DNA of 64,000 bases from Lingula anatina (GCF_001039355.2 NW_019775380.1:553637-617636); one strand, 5' to 3'. Shown: positions 38,639 through 48,858, counted from the stretch's first letter. A program made the numbers and translations. The notes: a model not told the origin generated them from the sequence alone.

Positions 38639-39848
38639 TTATTTTATTTTTATTTTATTATTTATTTATTTATATTATTATTTTTATTATTATTATTTTT
38701 TTTTTTGCATGCACCTGGGGCTAAAAAGCCTATCACTTTGCCCACTTGTAATTCACAAACATAAAACTCTGCTTAGGAAAATCCTAGAATCAATATTAAA
38801 AATGAGTGTTCACATGCAGCTTCTCTAATTATTATGTGGTATATTTAGAGTTTCTATGTAATGACATTACTTAGGGAGTGAAAATCAAGTTGGACAACTT
38901 TTGACTCCTTTTTGAAAGTGGCATCTGAAAAATTGATAGACACAGTGTCACTAAAACTTGAATAACTTTTGATCTTAATAAAATGGATTAAAAATTAAAA
39001 CCGTTTATTCATAGTCAAGTATGTGGATATCTGTGTACCAAATTTCAAGCCTCTAGCTCAATAAGAAAAAAAATTCATGTGTGCACACTACATGTACTGG
39101 TGCATGTACTTATACTTTAAACAAAGTATTAATGGATTAATGGACAATTAGTAATTACGTATGGGGAAATCGCCGTTAACCCCAGTAAATCCTTTCTTTC
39201 TAAAATGCTTTGGGGGGGAATCATATGCCAACTAGAAGAAACGTGAACGATGCACGCAGCAGCTCCATCAACATGCAAGGCGGAAGCAGAAGGGGGAATT
39301 CCCAGTTATGTCACGTGACGAAAATTAGCTCATCAGGGTTTTCTGTGCGTTTCATGTCTCAAACTACGTCACGTCTACTTTTAGATTGGCTAAAGAAAGC
39401 ATGAAACATTTGTCCATATATATCTATTTGAGCTCTCTTTTCTTTGCCAAAAAAGTATTAATAATAATAGGCCTAATTAACCTCGGCAATCAGATCCAAT
39501 CAGGCAGGCCAAACCCGCGAACTTTTCTTGTACACCAAAACTTAACCGATTTCTTTGATATACTGGACATTTTGTCGTTACTCCATTAAAATCCAGCAAC
39601 TGCTATACTCTGTATCGTTTTAAACGGAACGCATCTTGAATCGGGCGGTAATTATACTTACTTTCCTTCTCTTCAAAACAAATGATTGCTGTGCCTGAAT
39701 CACATTCCGAAACTCGAGACTGCTGTTCATTAACATCGCCCCCATCGCTTTGGTGGTGGCTTTGGAAGTATATGATCAGTTGATCTAGTTCTTGTGGTTG
39801 GTAAGTTTTTACGATGATCGCCTTTTCACGCAAAATCAACTCTGCCAT
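17724..39848 (-). CDS. PARP14-like multi-macrodomain mono-ADP-ribosyltransferase, 24 coding exons
   Basis: Twenty-four exons read right to left join without a frame break into 2732 aa (human PARP14 about 1801). Exons: 39848-39662, 37551-37415, 37104-36562, 36266-34877, 32484-32275, 31956-31714, 31610-31335, 28593-28336, 27921-27679, 27412-25691, 25466-24969, 24566-24412, 24282-24055, 23782-23558, 23339-23204, 22517-22365, 21946-21881, 21636-21463, 21121-20921, 20625-20459, 19918-19525, 19373-19225, 18441-18267, 17992-17724. Order: split RRM, P/Q/H-rich block (109-752), RRM-like modules (753-1162), KH-like region (1163-1690), macrodomains 1-3, WWE (about 2468-2534), ART (about 2537-2732). PARP14-type enzymes mono-ADP-ribosylate proteins, and their macrodomains read or hydrolyse ADP-ribose in stress and antiviral signalling. 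Odd: two very similar low-complexity exons, one GC-AG intron, a run of N in one intron. Single-gene status rests on phase continuity and domain order; an additional internal promoter is possible. Confidence 0.92.
18616..18790 (+). repeat. Dispersed repeat R1, copy 2
   Basis: Starts acaaggcagcaaagttgtcaa and continues with cagacaaaaaagcagaaaa and gcgatgcttaacagcaatgtc. It aligns with 30527-30700 and, more weakly, 4232-4340. It lies in the intron between PARP14-like exons 23 and 22. Confidence 0.7.
19525..20625 (-). CDS. PARP14-like: exons 20-21 with WWE domain
   Basis: Exon 20 (20625-20459) codes a linker helix region, QRKRTMALSLDIYYTRRDDL to KLSGDQ. Exon 21 (19918-19525) begins with a KH-like stretch (VEVIDERSRSKVMKLRGR, then VQKMLDEIAKKQNQ) followed by a WWE domain: IQWTFFYKDKEYSYDPF, IEEAYKKKRQEYEY and FKLDFSNMQV. 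WWE domains in this family bind iso-ADP-ribose or ADP-ribose ends and precede the ART domain, as here. Confidence 0.9.
20921..22517 (-). CDS. PARP14-like: macrodomain 3, exons 16-19
   Basis: Exons 22517-22365, 21946-21881, 21636-21463 and 21121-20921 are all phase 1 on both sides. Joined they read VQVQQGDLTKEDVDVVVNST, GGVSKAIKRAGGKEVEDAC, a strand and helix with CKSIIHMDGRHFHQNW, VAMPAFGTG, then the C-terminal helix ADSMLDGIADFF and FVELVRITLHQVE. This is a complete macrodomain fold order. The Gly-rich loop AFGTG is kept; the N-terminal loop has NSTNDKLNL in place of the usual NaaN, so ADP-ribose binding is likely and hydrolase activity uncertain. Confidence 0.88.
22899..23188. other. Assembly gap with adjoining corrupted homopolymer sequence
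   Basis: N fills 22899-23037 (139 positions). From 23038 to 23188 the sequence is nearly all A, broken by a segment (about 23075-23112) that looks like an error-filled copy of the unique sequence left of the gap (about 22836-22872, ggggtatattttgcagaac). It lies in the intron between PARP14-like exons 15 and 16. The poly-A tract should be treated as unreliable. Confidence 0.85.
23204..24566 (-). CDS. PARP14-like: macrodomain 2 and linker, exons 12-15
   Basis: Exon 12 (24566-24412) is an acidic linker (DTDADTDEEIEKD) ending in the first strand ERIKVTLKKGQLAEEQ. Exon 13 (24282-24055) gives VDVIVNTTQTNLDLSKGALS and VYHCACVKWDEG. Exon 14 (23782-23558) gives IAFPSVGTGGLGFP and VRLVVFERDVQTVH. Exon 15 (23339-23204) is a charged linker with SYFFGWFSKSPSRKDEEGD. 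GTGGLGFP is the canonical phosphate loop. The first loop lacks the NaaN and GGG motifs seen in macrodomain 1, so this domain is probably a reader rather than an eraser. Confidence 0.88.
24969..27412 (-). CDS. PARP14-like: KH-like region and macrodomain 1, exons 10-11
   Basis: Exon 10 (27412-25691, 574 aa) holds PARP14-type degenerate KH-like repeats, for instance FYVDPLLIEFLQAAPQHHRK and later KVVNLKGHPVKVDEAK, then the start of macrodomain 1: IVFKVCQGDLTKYHTDAVVN, TANERLASGGGLDGAIKKAG. Exon 11 (25466-24969) completes it: GGAAIQRECDDI, GPGKLPCKHIFHAVGPRW, SVAIPAISAGIFGYP and a final helix, then an acidic linker. VVNTAN and SGGGLDGAI match the canonical ADP-ribose-binding loops, so this is the best preserved of the three macrodomains. 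The donor of exon 11 is GC rather than GT. Confidence 0.92.
25568..25620 (+). repeat. (AC)n microsatellite in a PARP14-like intron
   Basis: About 26 AC units directly after the exon 10 donor region. It generates a spurious frame of alternating Cys-Val or Thr-His. Confidence 0.95.
27679..32484 (-). CDS. PARP14-like: array of five RRM-like exons (exons 5-9)
   Basis: Exons 32484-32275, 31956-31714, 31610-31335, 28593-28336 and 27921-27679 are each bounded by phase-1 introns. The first three share a pattern: VLVQGIGTDISKDHLEMYFE, VIVTGIQHHTTEDALRLYFE and VLVSGIKTTTKEETLKMYFE, then RSGGGP-like, a strand, GSGxAxxTFE, and the exon boundary inside the last strands. The fourth and fifth are more diverged (LYLENISGIDGKDITLMYGE; IIQLHFEKLGC). 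Tandem RRM-like modules of this type precede the macrodomains in PARP14 and PARP10. RNA binding is plausible but not demonstrated. Confidence 0.87.
28865..29260 (+). repeat. Tandem repeat, three units of 140-146 bp
   Basis: Units start with gtaggtcaaaggtcaattt at 28865, 29005 and 29151, and each includes attgccagtatatgacttcc and tatggacctatctc. The third unit is cut short near 29257. Identity between units is very high, indicating a recent expansion. Confidence 0.92.
28867..29804 (+). promoter_or_regulatory. Four perfect DR1 (AGGTCAAAGGTCA) sites
   Basis: AGGTCAAAGGTCA occurs at 28867-28879, 29007-29019, 29153-29165 and 29792-29804. A direct AGGTCA repeat with one-base spacing is the classic response element for RXR-type and HNF4-type nuclear receptors. 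All four lie inside the repeat element at 28681-30169. Whether they act as enhancers for the host gene is unknown. Confidence 0.55.
30262..30476 (+). mobile_element. MITE-1 copy 2 in a PARP14-like intron
   Basis: 215 bp from ggctgtattcccagagc to tgtggaaatggggtc, with AAA immediately on both sides, consistent with a 3-bp target duplication. Aligned along its length with 11947-12165. It inserts about 90 bp beyond the DR1-bearing element. Confidence 0.82.
30527..30700 (+). repeat. Dispersed repeat R1, copy 3
   Basis: Begins acaaggcagcaaagctgtcaa, then cacaaaaagcagaaaataac, atgcacaaaatg and tatgcttaactgcaaattc. Aligns with 18616-18790. Confidence 0.7.
32486..34876. other. PARP14-like intron 4
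   Basis: About 2.4 kb with no recognised exon. It contains two ATGGCGG-bearing stretches near 32795 and 33245 and a perfect TGACGTCA at 34341-34348. These resemble the promoter pieces seen at gene starts in this window and could mark an internal promoter, but no start exon with matching splice phase was identified. Confidence 0.5.
34877..37104 (-). CDS. PARP14-like: duplicated P/Q/H-rich low-complexity exons 3 and 4
   Basis: Exon 3 (37104-36562, 181 aa, phases 0-0) and exon 4 (36266-34877, 463 aa, phases 0-1) both begin IMPGAPDAREGATASPSQQL and stay nearly identical for about 170 codons. Exon 4 continues with a region rich in Gln, His, Pro, Ser, Tyr and Gly (QQFYPYHQ, MYSHMQHSGQGF, TQQQQNS) that includes a two-copy internal repeat of about 70 aa. 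No folded domain is visible, and composition is prion-like. Exon 3 can be skipped without a frame shift; exon 4 cannot be replaced by exon 3 because the phase to exon 5 would break. Human PARP14 has no comparable block to my knowledge. Confidence 0.85.
37415..39848 (-). CDS. PARP14-like: exons 1-2, first RRM-like module and start
   Basis: Exon 1 (39848-39662) starts ATG GCA GAG and reads VKTYQPQELDQLIIYFQSHH, SDGGDV and GTAIICFEEKE. Exon 2 (37551-37415) completes the module with TARRVLAKQDHHFVGVSGIP and QLTVEPY. This is the PARP14/PARP10 RRM pattern of strand, helix, strand, ITFE, A..VL...H. The ATG is the first in frame and lies about 107 bp below a perfect CRE box. Exon 1 ends gaaaGTAAGT and exon 2 ends gagcagGTAAAC. 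Confidence 0.82.
38600..38706 (+). repeat. (TTTA)n-like low-complexity tract
   Basis: Repeated tttattta with irregular tattatta and a final poly-T, in PARP14-like intron 1. It creates a long spurious frame of Leu, Ile, Phe and Tyr. Confidence 0.9.
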
Positions 39849-39954
39849 TGCGAGAAAATCACAAATGCCTTCGATCCTTCAAGTCAAAGCGAAAGTAATT
39901 CGCCATTATAAAATGGAGGAGTGAAGTAGGACGTTGTACCGCGAGAATAATGCT

Positions 39955-39962
39955 TGACGTCA
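39955..39962 (-). promoter_or_regulatory. CRE/ATF box upstream of the PARP14-like start
   Basis: A perfect TGACGTCA about 107 bases upstream of the exon 1 ATG. Orientation is moot because the box is palindromic. No TATA box was recognised at a convincing spacing. Confidence 0.5.
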
Positions 39963-41259
39963 GCCGTGTTGAGATATTTAAATAGCTCTGCCTTCTGGGC
40001 GGAGTCGAAATCAGATTGGCAGTTACAGCACAGGGGTCCACGTAGTACGTGTTTCTGATTTGAGTTTTTGACATAAAGAGTAGATACACATATTTTTATG
40101 AATAGACTTTTGTTGCATGCCCGCAGCCAGGGGGGTTCGGGGGGTTCGAAAGAACCGCCCCTTTTGCTGGGAAAAGGTCCATTCTGGGTAAAATTCCATC
40201 TAGGTACATGAAGCTTTTATGGAAAAAGGTCCACTTTTTCTGAAAAAGAACCCCCCTTTTGAACTTGCTGGCTACGGCCCTGTATTGTTTTCAGTAATTA
40301 TGCAGGTTTTGCCTGGGACAGCATATGTAGCCTATTTGTTGTATTTAGAGATACTTTTTGAGAATTTGAATGGGCGGGAGTGATCAATCTCTATAATATC
40401 ACTTTCACATGTACGTTCTACTCTGATAAAAGTTGGTATCAAAAGTTGCAAGCAAAGACTGCTAATATTTTTTTAAAAAGCATTCAAGAAGTGTCAATTA
40501 AGCTCCAGTATTAAAAAAAAAAAAAAAAAGAAAAAGAAAAGAAAAGAAAACATGCCTGTGCTGTAAAATACTTCATTAAACATTTAGTTTGGCCTAATTA
40601 TCACTCACTTGATTTCTTAGACGGATTTATATTCAAATAACTTTTTTGTTACATTATATTACCTGTATGGTATTTGAAGTGGCCTTTTAAACCAACAGTC
40701 ATGTGTTATAAAAATTGTAGATAAACCGATAAAGTAGTCCTCTACCAGCACTCGTTATATACGGCCAATGGATGATAAAAGTTCTCAAACTATGCCTAAC
40801 GAGTGCTCAATACAAAAATGCAATGCCGTTGCTGGTGTACAACAATACAAAACATAGAACATTAGTTTACATCCAGTACTGTATTCCTTTTTTTTTATTT
40901 TATCTTATTTATTTATTTTTTTTTTTTTTTTTACATCACATCATTTTGCTTGCTTACTTTCCATAATAAATAAATAAATGAATGAATAGTTAAAAGGACG
41001 GGTCATTATATAGTTTATTATGCATCGTTATTAAAATTTTGAAGACATAAGACATTGAATACGAATTCTTTTTGTAGACCTACGGATAATCAAGGCATTC
41101 ATAGTGGTAATGCAGTCGGTTTTGAGACATCAGCAGGGCCGAAGAATAATCAGCAGAGAATCGTGTCATGAATTAGCCGAGACACATCCATTAATAAATT
41201 TAGTGAAAAATCAATTTGTGAACCTGGTAGAGGTTAGATTCCTTGCCTCATTGCGCATG

Positions 41260-42351
41260 CTGACCTAGCCATTGTCCCCAACTGAACTCCTGACGTCATC
41301 ATCTTTTATTTCTGAACTCTTCGTGCTATCTCCAAATCTATAGGTGGATTTAAAGGCAGATATTCCCTGGGCCAGTTATTACTAATGGATGGATCAAAGG
41401 TAATAAACGGAATATTAATGAAGAGCCTGATAATTGTGTTCTCCAGTTGCAGATTCTTGCAGACAAACTTCTCAACTCGCAGAAGGTTGTTCACTTGATA
41501 ATAAAAATCTTTAAAAATAAAAATAAAAAAATTATGCCATAGGTTAACTGTGGGAAACAACGCACTCGTGTAGAAAACTTCTCAACTCGCAGAAGGTTGT
41601 TCGCTTGATAATTAAAATCTTTAAAAAAATTTTTAAATGTATGCCAAAGGTTAAAAGGTTAACTGTGGGAAACAACGCACTCGTGTAGAAAATTTATAGA
41701 ACCCACCATACATTTACACCAAATATAAGACCACCTTAGAAATAATTTTATACAAAACAATATCTTTAAAATTACTTAAAGGTGCAGTTGAGTATGGGCG
41801 GCCAAAAGGGCAAAAATNTGACCTAGCCATTGTCCCCAACTGAACTCCTGACGTCATCATCTTTTATTTCTGAACTCTTCGTGCTATCTCCAAATCTATA
41901 GGTGGATTTAAAGGCAGATATTCCCTGGGCCAGTTATTACTAATGGATGGATCAAAGGTAATAAACGGAATATTAATGAAGAGCCTGATAATTGTGTTCT
42001 CCAGTTGCAGATTCTTGCAGACAAACTTCTCAACTCGCAGAAGGTTGTTCACTTGATAATAAAAATCTTTAAAAATAAAAATAAAAAAATTATGCCATAG
42101 GTTAACTGTGGGAAACAACGCACCCGTGTAGAAAACTTCTCAACTCGCAGAAGGTTGTTCGCTTGATAATTAAAATCTTAAAAATTTTTTTTTAAATGTA
42201 TGCCAAAGGTTAAAAGGTTAACTGTGGGAAACAACGCACTCGTGTAGAAAATTTATAGAACCCACCATACATTTACACCAAATATAAGACCACCTTAGAA
42301 ATAATTTTATACAAAACAATATCTTTAAAATTACTTAAAGGTGCAGTTGAG
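41260..42351 (+). repeat. 535-bp direct duplication split by one N
   Basis: From about 41265 (tgacctagccattgtcccc) to 41794 and from 41819 to 42351 the sequences are nearly identical, with the N at 41818 exactly at the second start. Within each copy, a segment of about 110 bp starting acttctcaactcgcagaagg is itself repeated in tandem. Near-identity plus the N suggests two haplotypes placed side by side rather than an old duplication. Confidence 0.85.
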
Positions 42352-45062
42352 GTTTTATCATAAAATCGCAAAATAATATTCTTATTTAACACTATATATT
42401 TTAGTCGAAATACACAGCTAAATAAAAGACGCACAAAGTTTAATGGTTATATTACTTATAGTAAAACATTTCGCATGTTTTGTAACCCCCCTCTTGAAGA
42501 CAACGAACTAAACGAAATAACAAAAAAGCCTTTTCCTTAATGCGTCAAGATTAACGTAATCACTGGATACCTTTTAGGTGCGACGGGGTGTTCTACACTG
42601 ACATCAAAGTTTACCTTTAGTTATCGGGAATAAAATGGACTGCCCCACTTAAATAAACCTATGATCGAAGTGTTCTTTGTGGCGTGTCCCAACATGGGAT
42701 GCAGGGTAAACAGCTCGGGTGCACCAAGGAGTAACCCCCCATCTTGTACATAAACTCGCCTACATGTACAAGCGTGAACTGCCTTGTGATAAAACGTCAC
42801 TCACGTTGAACACGTTTCCGGCAACGTGTGTCTGGGACCGCACATGTTCCAACGTGACCTCAGCACGGGACGGGTGTTCTCTCAATAGTCTCAACCGGGC
42901 GAGTTACCTGGTCCATGAACTCATAAACTAAAGGTTCGGTGAAGGTTGCCTAAGAACATATTTATTTGCTCAACATTGATAGAAAACTTACACCTGATGG
43001 AAGTAGATAATTTGCAAGAAATTAAGTAAATATAAAATACTTGAATTTCAAGTTTCTTAGAGAAAATATGATTAGATATTCAGTTTCTAGTTCATCAAAG
43101 AGAAAAGGCAAGTAAAAAAGCTTTGTTTATGAGGGACATGTCATTACCCTATGGAAAAAAGTAGTCGGCTACGAGGTGAAAATAGCTTTTCACTGTACAC
43201 AAAGCGCTGAGTCTCTGTATCCTGAAAAGGAAAATCTGGATCATTTTTGACGGATTCTCAATTATATATCCGTTTCCAATTAATTAAGACTTAGTTTGAT
43301 ATTTGGGTAAATATAAGATGTGACGAGTATAGGTAACAGGTATAACGGGCTTTATATTAATCGTCAAAAGGGCGTCCCAAGCGACATGAATGCCGAAAAC
43401 ACAAACAGTTATATCAGATATTTTGGTAAAATGTATAACAATATTCAAACTAATTATGTACATTTGGCTGAAAAAGTTAAATAAGCCATATCTTGTTTTC
43501 GGCACTTTTTATGTTGGTAACGTTGATTTTATTACTTGATTGTATTGAAATCATCCAGGTACATTTGTCATGCTTTACAGGTCATAAATTACATGGACCA
43601 AATATTTCACCAGGTCATTTCTTAGAAACACATGTATTCAACGTGCTTGTAGGAATTTTCAAGTCTTTTCACGTGAACTAGCCAGACGCATTCTCCGGAA
43701 AAAATCAGCCGTCGCCCTTGTGCAAATGGTGGTTGAAACTTTGACAAATTTTTCCATGGTTGCATTAAAAAAAACAACTGCTCCTCACACGAAATTATTA
43801 TGGTAATAATTACACTAAATTAACAACGATAACTAAATAAAACGAAAAAAAAAAAAGAAATTTGTAGCATTTAAATTCATATTCAGTATTAACACGGCAT
43901 TAAATACAAGCACCCCACTTTTTATGAGGTTAACACCCGAAAGCACAAACCACAAGAAAGGGGATTTTTTTTCACCTGTCGCCGACGATGTTTTTATCTG
44001 TCACCGAACGGATTCGCCATAAAACAAAAACTCCTCCACCACCGAAATAAGAAATTAACTTGGGCGACGTTTTTAATCATTATTAATGATCGGATATTTT
44101 TCTTCTTTGAAAAGAGAAAATATATTCGATCCAGTTATATAAGTTTCGACCCTCTTGAGATTTCTCTCTAATGAGCAATTGATATCCAACACATAATACT
44201 GTTGCCATAACAGTGACCTGAATTCCTTCCGATTGTTTTTCTCATCATTATTATTTTCTTTTCCATAATCCCGAGGATGACTTATTCCGATTTAAACGCT
44301 GCTGAATACATTTCGATTTACACGTTCTCGTGGGGATTACTTGGGAGTTTTACGTAAGATAACGACCTCCCGTTTTGGCAGGAAAACTATACTAAGGCGA
44401 TTCAATACCTTTTCTCAGGAATAGAGGCACGAGTGCGGTTGTTTACAAAGAAGAGCTTTTTGTAACACACACCTGCCTCCAGGTTGTCCTACAGGTAAGT
44501 AAAATTCCCCATATTTTCTGAAATACATGTTCAAGCGCCATCTTTACAAGACTTAATTTTTGTGCTTTTCCCATTAGTTCTGTATATAAACATGTATTAT
44601 AATGACCAGTTATAACGGACAAAGATCGGGACTAGGCATGTTAGCGTTTCTAACGATTTTGAAGGCATTGGTATCTATTGTTCAACTCGTATCACGGCCA
44701 GCCCTGAAAATAAAAATCTCCACACGTACCACTTCTATCAGTAAGACACGTTGACGTTTGTAGCAGACCATTCTCTTACGGTTGCGCAAGTCGAATATAA
44801 CATTCGTCCGCAAGTTGCTTGAAAAAAATATAAGGTCATGTGGTGCACTCCCGTCATTTTCTATTACAATTCGGCGAGCCGTACATAAATCGATTCAGAT
44901 AACATTCCAGTTCAAAAGGATATTTCATATGAAACTCTTCATATGAAATTAAAAATTCCACAATAAATAAATTGTAAACAACACATAAAACCATAATAAA
45001 TTCCACTTTACCACCAAACAGCGGTTATTCTGAAATTTGTGCTTGCCATCGAACCACGTGTA

Positions 45063-45395
45063 TAACTCTTCGCTTTGGCCAAAAAATGAATTTTCCTGGA
45101 GTAAACAACAATTTTCCCATATTAACCAATGGTTAATAAATTCATTTTTACATTCAAAGTGAGTCCCTGTTTTTTTTCTAAAAAGTTTGGTTTTTTGTTA
45201 AAATCTCTTAAGAGATTATAACAGAGCATAGCCATCAATGGAGGTCACGTGATCTGAAGACAAGCTCAGATATCAGAATAATAGCTATAATTGCCGTTTT
45301 TGTGGTAAAACAGAATATATTATATTTCTATATGAGTTGTGTACAATGTTTTTATTGTGAAATATAGATATCATACGAAGAGTTATTATCCCTTT
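45063..45395 (-). mobile_element. Element B copy 2, inverted
   Basis: Reverse-complement match to the body of 11625-12186: taactcttcgctttggcc at the left, ggagtaaacaacaattttccc, aatctcttaagagatta, ggaggtcacgtgatctg and cgaagagttattatcccttt at the right. The MITE nested in copy 1 is absent here. A further partial end (aatgaagttgttatcccttt) occurs near 45515. Confidence 0.75.
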
Positions 45396-46424
45396 AAAGA
45401 ATCGACTTACTTTGAATAAGGGAACGGATTCGTTATAGACTATTGAAAAGTATGCGTAAATCGTCGTTAACCCTGGGAAAATACGTTTATGGTACTTTTC
45501 CCGCCAAAATGAAGTTGTTATCCCTTTCAAGTTTGTTCATCATAAACTAAAAACAATGAAAATCACAATACAAATAACCATTTTCCCATGGTTTAATTTT
45601 TATGCAGTAACAATAAATAACATTTGAATGCGATGCAGCGACTACATAACAGCCGATGTATTCTGCTGGCACTTCTCATTTTTGTAGAGAACTGGCGCTG
45701 TATAAATAACATTGGCTGTCAAATATGGGTACAGTGTAGAAATAGATGGAATTTTGGCTAACAATACACATCTAAACAACTATGAATAATACATAAAGTA
45801 TAAAACAAAGGAAGGATATATGTTTAAACAAATATAAAACAGATCCGTTTCTTCAATCATATTGCATTTGGTGCTCCTTTGCACATCCCACCTCTCCTGG
45901 TCACAACTTTTCCGAGAGAAATGCTCGACTGTTACTGGCATAACAATAAGGTTATTTTGCTATACGCTTTATGTTTTACATACTGGACTAAAAATCTCAT
46001 TGTTATTTTAGAGTTTTAGAGAAGTAAAAATGAATCAAGGGTAATTCGAACTCTTACTGCAATGCTCGCTGCTATCACATTTCGAGTAGTACCATTTCTT
46101 GAGAGAAAAAACTTGCTATGAATGCCATCTTCTTACCAAACGTTAAAGTTTTCATGACGCTTAGCTGTAGCACCGTTGTGATAAAAGAATATGAGCTGGG
46201 AAAGAGAACATTTTGTGAAGTGCAAGTACCAAGCAAATTGAATAATGTAACGACTAACCTCAGACTCTTGATGTTGAAAAACATTTGATGAAAGACGTTT
46301 TGCAAACAGACCTATTAAAATCATTAAATTGAGCATGAGCAACTAGACATGGAAGAAGGTGACTTGACACTCGGAAAGATATTAGAGAACAATAACTCTA
46401 ATTTAAGGAGTTGACTGATGAAAC

Positions 46425-46427
<3 letters not shown>

Positions 46428-46494
<67 letters not shown>
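46428..46494 (+). repeat. (TA)n microsatellite
   Basis: About 33 uninterrupted TA units, intergenic. Confidence 0.95.
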
Positions 46495-46498
<4 letters not shown>

Positions 46499-47050
46499 TG
46501 AAGATATGGAAGGTGCTGATTCAGAAGATACCAAAACTACACCCTGGGCCAGGATTTAAATATGACAGCAATCTACATACACAAACTGCAAAAACGAAAA
46601 CATAACTGGGTAAGAATACATTTAACACTTGCTCTTTTCCAAGTTTTAAAGCTAGATAAGTTATTTTATCCCACTTAACAAATAAAGCTTGCAAGGTCAG
46701 AGATCTTAATTGCACAATCAGCATTTTGGAAGCTTTTGATATAAATAGTACAATATATATATATATACCCATATGCTTTTTACAGCACTAACATATATAA
46801 CCCATTACAATTTTCTTGGCATTATGAGAAATGGACAAATTTCATCAAATTAAAATTATCTAGTATCACATGTAGTATCACTTCAATTCAGCAAGAAGGC
46901 CAGCTCTCTCTATAATAATTTTCACAAATTAGGCTAGAGGGAAAGCTTGTATTTGATTAATGTTTTCTTTTTCCTTTTTGCTAGAACTTGAGGTGCAGGT
47001 GTATATAGATTCATTCATACAGTCTTTAAACACTCACTGAACACTGCACT

Positions 47051-48858
47051 CTAGAGAGCAGTCTGCTTTGAAGTTGCTAGATACAGAAGAGTTTTCTGTC
47101 TTTGTTTGAAGCAAGCAGAACACAGAAAATCAGTCTGCTCAGTGCCAAAGAATGGGCACCCCTGAGTCTTGCATCTCCGCCTAATAGCATCTTTCCCTTC
47201 ATACCAAATATCTGGGGGGTGTTGCCCCTGCTGTTGTTCCTGATGCTGCATGTCCACTTTGTACCCTGGGGTCACCTTACTACTGGCCAAACCCCCCGAT
47301 TGAGTGGACCCCATGTCCAGGTATCCCCTTTGTGGTGGTTGCTGCACACCTCGGGGCTTGAAAACCCTTCTTGTTCCATCTTCATGAATTATTTGTATTG
47401 GTACAGACCTCTCCATAGATTGAGGAGGGCTTCTAGGGGGTGAGCCTCCAGCCCTGTTAAACTGTGCCGGGACAGAAGACCGAGCCCCTGCTGCTGCTGC
47501 AGACAGCCCATGTCCTGATATATTCCGTGGCTCTGGCATGGAAACCCGCTGTCCTTGCTGTATTGCACTTTTGCTGTTGGGAGGGGGTTGTGGAGCCACT
47601 CGCTTCATTCCTGACACAGCACTGGTCTGGCCTGGCGGGGGCATTATAAAAACACTGCCTTGTGAAGTGGGATTCCTTATTGTGTTGCCATGGTAGAAAG
47701 TGGAGTTTGATAATTCTAATGTTTTAGATTTGCTAGCCTGACCAGGACCACCAGTGTTATTGAGCACCACAGTATTGTTAAGATTAGGGTCTACAGGACG
47801 ACCACTGACTGGACGCTCTCCAGGCTGATTGGACCCAGTTGACCGACTCTCACTCTCACTGGGCAAGTAAAATTTGGACTTCCCAGACTGATACAGCGTT
47901 GCATCTTTCTGTTCAGCACCAGGTTTGTTAGCAATTCTATTATCCACCTTTGGAATAAGTTTAACTTCTAATTTCTCTTGGCCTGGTATGCTTTGACCGG
48001 GCCCCCTCTGCATGTCTAATACCTGTTGCTGCTGTTGTTTATAACAACCTGAACAGAGATAATTAGTGTTTGCTGTTCCAAACAATTTACAACCAGTATT
48101 AATGCATGGGACAGGGGCACTGTCAACTTCATCCTCAATTTTCTGCCCCACCTTCTGCTTCAGTTCTTCGTTCTTTTTCTGTTTTATCTTCTGGTGTTCC
48201 TCAAATCTTTCCCGTGCAGAAGACAGGTAGTTTTTGATCATTTCCTCCTCATGCTTTGCTCTTTTGTGGGACAAACTTGCACACATGACTGTGGTATGGT
48301 CTCTAAGAAGCTCTGCAGATATGGAGCTTTTCCTAGTACTTTGAGTTACAGTGTTCAAACCATTATTCTCCTTGTAATCCTTGCTTTTGTTTTTGTTCTT
48401 ATTCTTTGACTTCCCAATAGTTCCAAACTTTTTGATATTATTTTTCATGGATTTCCCAATGCTTCCAAACTGTTTTGCTACAGTCTGCATTTGCTTGGCC
48501 ATTTTGTTTTTCTCCCTTCCATTGTCATTCATATTCAAAGCTTTCATGCCTTCATCTGACTCAAAAGATCCAGTACTACTTGATCTGGTCTCATCACGCT
48601 CAGATTTATCACTCTCCTGACTGATTAGAATATTCTCCTTGAAAGGACAACTGTCCAGATCATCTGCCATTGGGATGGGTGCCCATTTGATGTCCAGATA
48701 ACGCTCCAGTAGCTTGAGCTTATCCTCAGTGGTAAGAGAAAATCTAGCAAGGATTTTTGGGTCCTCCTCATCCTTCATCCACTGGAATGAAGCGCCAGGA
48801 TCTATGGCAAAGTGAAGTGGGAGCAATTCAAAATCTGACCCTACCAGTGGAATAAGAG
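47051..48858 (-). CDS. OTUD7: OTUD7-like last exon (linker and both A20 fingers)
   Basis: This 602-codon exon starts with [20 protein letters not shown], the strand that closes the OTU fold in Cezanne, and then [18 protein letters not shown] Ser-rich, then Lys-rich segment ([19 protein letters not shown]) follows, resembling the human linker [31 protein letters not shown] matches human YQEEMIQRYLSDAEERF. The two A20-type C4 fingers come at the middle and at the very end, separated by a Pro/Gln/Ser-rich spacer with PPPRSPPQS-like proline clusters. The stop is 17 residues after the last finger. Confidence 0.92.

Larger units (their letters stand above)
39963..47050. other. Intergenic region between the PARP14-like and OTUD7-like genes
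   Basis: No gene was recognised. It contains the 535-bp duplication around the N at 41818, an inverted copy of element B (45063-45395), a (TA)n tract at 46428-46494, and several A/T runs. A short frame ending in NPPIDLEIARRVQK and stop at 41306 looks somewhat exon-like and recurs in the duplicate, but no family is recognised. The part just below 47051 should be OTUD7-like 3' UTR. Confidence 0.55.

Noticed and set aside
38316-38828. Plus-strand 170-codon frame
   Set aside because: Mostly translated (TTTA)n low-complexity DNA inside PARP14-like intron 1.
17724-39848. Splitting the region into two or more PARP genes
   Set aside because: All 24 exons join in matching phase in the known PARP14 domain order and no second start or stop fits between them. 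An internal promoter remains possible and is listed as a finding.
44380-44520. Possible non-coding first exon ending ctacagGTAAGT on the plus strand
   Set aside because: A good donor alone; no downstream coding exon on this strand was found.
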